Shown piece by piece: positions 61,057 through 64,000 of a DNA stretch of 64,000 bases; position 1 is the first letter of the stretch; every line of letters begins with the position of its first letter. The notes under the pieces were generated by a model. That model saw nothing but the letters and a program-made list of their open reading frames with translations, did no database searches and was not told the origin of the DNA. The position numbers were made by a program, and so were the translations under genes. This DNA comes from Phoronis australis (lineage: Eukaryota > Phoronida > Phoronidae): the NCBI GenBank assembly GCA_002633005.1, contig NMRA01000068.1:489480-553479 (forward strand), read 5' to 3'.

Positions 61057-64000
61057 GTCAGTGGAGGCCAGTGGAGGCCAGTGTAGGCCAATGAAGGCCA
61101 ATAGTGGTTATTGGATTCCAGTGGAGGACATTGGATTCCAGTGGAGGCTAGTGGAGGCACGTGGAGGCCAGTGGAGGCCAGTGGAGGACATTGAAGGCCA
61201 TTGGAGGCCAGTTGAGGCCAGTGGAGGCCAGTGGAGGAGTGTGGCGGCCGCTCAAAGCCACTGGGGACCACTGGAGGCCACTAAAGGCCACTAGAGGACA
61301 TTGAAGGCCATGGGAGGCCACCGAAGGACAACAGATACCACTGAAGCCCACCAAAAACCACTGGAGGTCACTGGAGGTCAGTGAAAGCCGCTGCAAGCCA
61401 CTGGAGGCGTCTGGAGGCCATTGGAGGCTACTGGAGGAGACACTGGAGGACACTGGAAGGCACTGGAGGCCAAAGGAAGCCCGTGGAAGCCACTGAAGGT
61501 CACTGAAAGCAACTGGAGGCCACTGGAGGACACTGGAAGTCACTGGAGGCCAGTGAAGTGCACTGGAGGCCACTGGAGGCCACAGAACTCCATTGGAGGC
61601 CACTGGAGGCCACTAGAGAAAACTGGATGTCACTGGAGGCCACTGGAGAGTACTGGAGAGCGCTGGAGGTCACTGGAGTCCACTGGAGGACACTGGAGGC
61701 CACTGGAGGCCACTGGAGTCCAGTGGCGGCCAGTGGACGCCAGTGGAGGCCATTGGAGGCCAGTGGGGAGCAGTGGGGCCAGTAGAGGCCAGTGGAGGCC
61801 TCGAGAGACCGCTCAAAGACACTGGAGGTCAGTGAAGGCTGTTAGAGTCCGCTGGAAGCCGCTGGAAGCCATTGGAGGACACGGGTGGCCGCAGGAGGCC
61901 ACGGGGGGCCACTGGAGGCCACGGGAGGCCACTGGAGGCCACGGGGGGCCATTGGAGGCCACGGTGGGCCACTAGAGCCCACGGTAGGAACTGGAGGCCA
62001 CTAGAGATAACTGGAGGCCTTGGGAAGCCACTGGAAGCCACCCGAGGCCACTAAAAGCCACTGGACACCACTGGAGTCCACTGAAAGCCACTGGTGGCCT
62101 CTGGAGTTCACTGGAGGACACTGGAAGGCACTGGAGGCCACAAGAACCCACGAGAGGCAACTGGAGCTCACGAGAGCCCATTGGAGGCCACGGGAAGCCC
62201 ATTGAGGCCACCTGAGGCCACTCAAAGCCACTGGACAGCACTGGAGACCACTGGAGGTCACTGGTGTCCACTGGAGTCAACTGGAGGACACTGGAAAGCC
62301 CTAGAGGCCAATGGAGGCCAATGGAGGTCACTAAAGGCCACTGGAGGCCACTGGAGGAGACGGGAGGCCACTGGAGAAAATGGGAGGATACCCAAAGCCA
62401 CTGTGGACAACTGGAGGCCATTGGAGGCCACTGGAGTCTTGTGGAGGCCACTGGAGGGTAATGGAGGCCACTTGAAGCCGCTGGAGGTCATAGAAGGCCA
62501 TTGGATGCCACTGGACGCCAGTGGAGGTCACTGGAGGCCAAGAAGGCCACTGGAAGCCAAGGCAGGCAACTCAAAGCCCCTGGAGACCTCTGGAGGCCAC
62601 TGGAGTCCACTTCAGAACACTGGAGGCCACTGGAGGCCACTGGAGTCCTCTGGATGTAACTGGAGGCCACTGGAGGCCTCTGAACGCCACTGAAAGCCAC
62701 TGGAGGCAACTGGAGGCCACTGAAGGCAACTGGAAAACACTGGAGGACACTGGAAGCCAGGCAAGGCCACGGGAGGCTACGGGAGGCCGCTCAAAGCCAC
62801 TGCGGACCACTGGAGGCCACTAAAGGCCACTAGAGGACATTGAAGGCCACGGGACGCCACCGAAGGCCAACAGATACCACTGAAGCCCACCGAAAACCAC
62901 TGGAGGCCACTGGAGGTCAGTGAAAGCCGCTGCAGGCCGCTGGAGGAGTCTGGAGGCCACTGGAGGCTACTGGAGGAGACACTGGAGGACACTGGAAGGC
63001 ACTGGATGCCAAAGGAAGCCACTGGAAGCCACTGAAGGACAATGAAAAAGACTGGAGGCCACTGGAGGACACTGGAGGTCATTGGAGGCCACTGAAGGGC
63101 ACTGGAGGCCACTGGAGGCCACTAAAGGAAACTGGAGGTCACTGGAGGCCACTGGAGGGCACTGGAGAGCGCTGGAGGTCACTGGAGTCCACTGGAGGAC
63201 ACTGGAGGCCACTGGAGGCCACTGGAGGCCCTTGGAGTACCCTGGAGTCCAGTGGAGGCCAGTGGACGCCAGTGGAGGCCATTGGAGGCCAGTGGGGGGC
63301 AGTGGGGCCAGTGGAGGCCAGTGGAGGTCAGTGGAGGTCAGTGGAGACCAGCGGATTGCCGTGGAGGCCAGTGGAAGCTATTGGAGGAAAGTGGAGGCCA
63401 GTGGACTCCAGTTGAGGCCAGTGGAGGCCATTGGAGGCCACTGGAGGCCAGTGGAGGACAGTGGAGTCCAGTGAAAGCCNTGGAGGCCAGTGGAGGCCAG
63501 CAGAAACCAGTAAAGCCCAGCGGAGGCCAGTGGAGGCCAGTGTAGGCCAGTGGAGGCCAGTGGAGATCAGGGGAGGCCCCTGGAGTCCCGTCGAGGCCAT
63601 TGGAGGATAGTGCAGGCCAGTGGATGCCAGTGGAGACCATGGAGGCCAATGGAGGCCCGTGGAGGTAACTGGACGCCACTGAAATAAAAAGGAAGCCACT
63701 GGAGGTCATTGAAGGAAACTGGAGTCCACCGGAGACCACTGGAGACCACTGGGAGCCACTGCAGGCCACTGGAGCCCACGCAAAACCACTGGAGACCCCG
63801 GGAGGCCAGTGGAGGACACGGGAGGCCACTCAAAGCCACTGTGGACAACTGGAGGCCACTGGAGGCCATTGGAGGCCAGTGGGGGGGCAGTGGGGCCAGT
63901 GGAGGCCAGTGGAGGCCAGTGGAGGCCATTGGAGGTCAGTGGAGGCCAGTGGAGGGCAGTGGAGGCCAGTGGTGTCCAGTGGAGGCCAGTGGAGGCCATT
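61043..64000 (-). repeat. Satellite part 2, reversed orientation, with two unit types
   Basis: Blocks of GGAGGCCAGT (61043-61245, about 61730-61800, 63245-63660, 63845-64000) alternate with blocks of GGAGGCCACT. The two differ by one base. The segment at about 61251-61800 (from CTCAAAGCCACTGGGGACCA) is copied at about 62790-63330 with roughly 90 percent identity by eye. Confidence 0.85.

Larger units (their letters stand above)
57147..64000. repeat. 10-bp minisatellite array, runs off the window
   Basis: The unit is GGCCTCCACT with many single-base variants, more than 650 units. Because 10 is not a multiple of three and no frame of the unit has a stop, all six frames stay open for long stretches, giving peptides such as WPPLASTGLH and EASGGQWRPV. 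These are not taken as proteins: there is no start context or splice logic, and both strands are equally open. Orientation reverses at 61035-61042. Ns at 57855 and 63480 show assembly joins within the array. Confidence 0.93.

Noticed and set aside
57157-61294. Long ORFs (up to 362 codons) in the satellite on both strands
   Set aside because: They follow from a stop-free 10-bp unit; both strands and all frames are equally open.
57147-64000. CRISPR-like regular array
   Set aside because: The unit is 10 bp with no spacers, and the genome is eukaryotic.

Overview
This is a eukaryotic window with a long multi-exon gene on the + strand, canonical GT/AG introns, AT-rich introns, and several unrelated transposable elements. 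Single N characters at 18834, 49821, 57146, 57855 and 63480 mark assembly joins. The mix of EFCAB5-like gene, gypsy, Penelope-like and LINE fragments, and many short terminal-inverted-repeat elements suggests a marine invertebrate, perhaps an invertebrate deuterostome. That placement is an inference; nothing here fixes the species.

Gene: positions 4557-31382 hold 18 exons that join in one reading frame (3444 nt, 1147 residues plus stop). They encode the middle and C-terminal part of a protein I identify as EF-hand calcium-binding domain-containing protein 5 (EFCAB5). In order it has an alpha-helical N-proximal exon, a long acidic Lys/Glu-rich low-complexity region, one canonical EF-hand loop, a GAF-like region and a conserved C-terminus. 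The 5' end of the gene is upstream of the window or unrecognised. A second, weaker gene signal is a first coding exon with a signal peptide at 39203-39323. A small ORF (36913-37113) and a broken THAP domain (about 37145-37368, minus) lie between them.

Mobile DNA: a short Ty3/gypsy-type element at 1117-3222 has complete LTRs and a 5-bp target duplication but has lost its reverse transcriptase. Intron 6 carries a TTAA-flanked inverted-repeat element (10492-11773) with a second copy at 46995-48237 in opposite orientation. Intron 9 holds a 1.43-kb near-identical duplication across an N (probably two alleles left in the assembly), a diverged tandem array of about 0.4-kb units, and a LINE 3' fragment inserted in that array. 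Intron 11 holds a minisatellite split by a 1013-bp inverted-repeat element with a 7-bp target duplication. From 39.7 to 52.4 kb lie a second LINE fragment, a decayed gypsy element whose left LTR contains a foreign 1.3-kb insert, a LINE RNase H fragment, a Penelope-like RT fragment, and a foldback element (51228-52344) with perfect 69-bp inverted termini and an 8-bp target duplication.

Satellite: from 57147 to the window end the sequence is one 10-bp minisatellite (GGCCTCCACT and relatives). It reverses orientation at a small palindrome at 61021-61056 and contains longer-period copies. Its unit has no stop codons in any frame, so the long ORFs there are not genes.

I see no operon-like or otherwise new biochemical system. 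The most notable signals are structural: the orientation-switching satellite, the new-looking inverted-repeat elements, and the probable allelic duplication.
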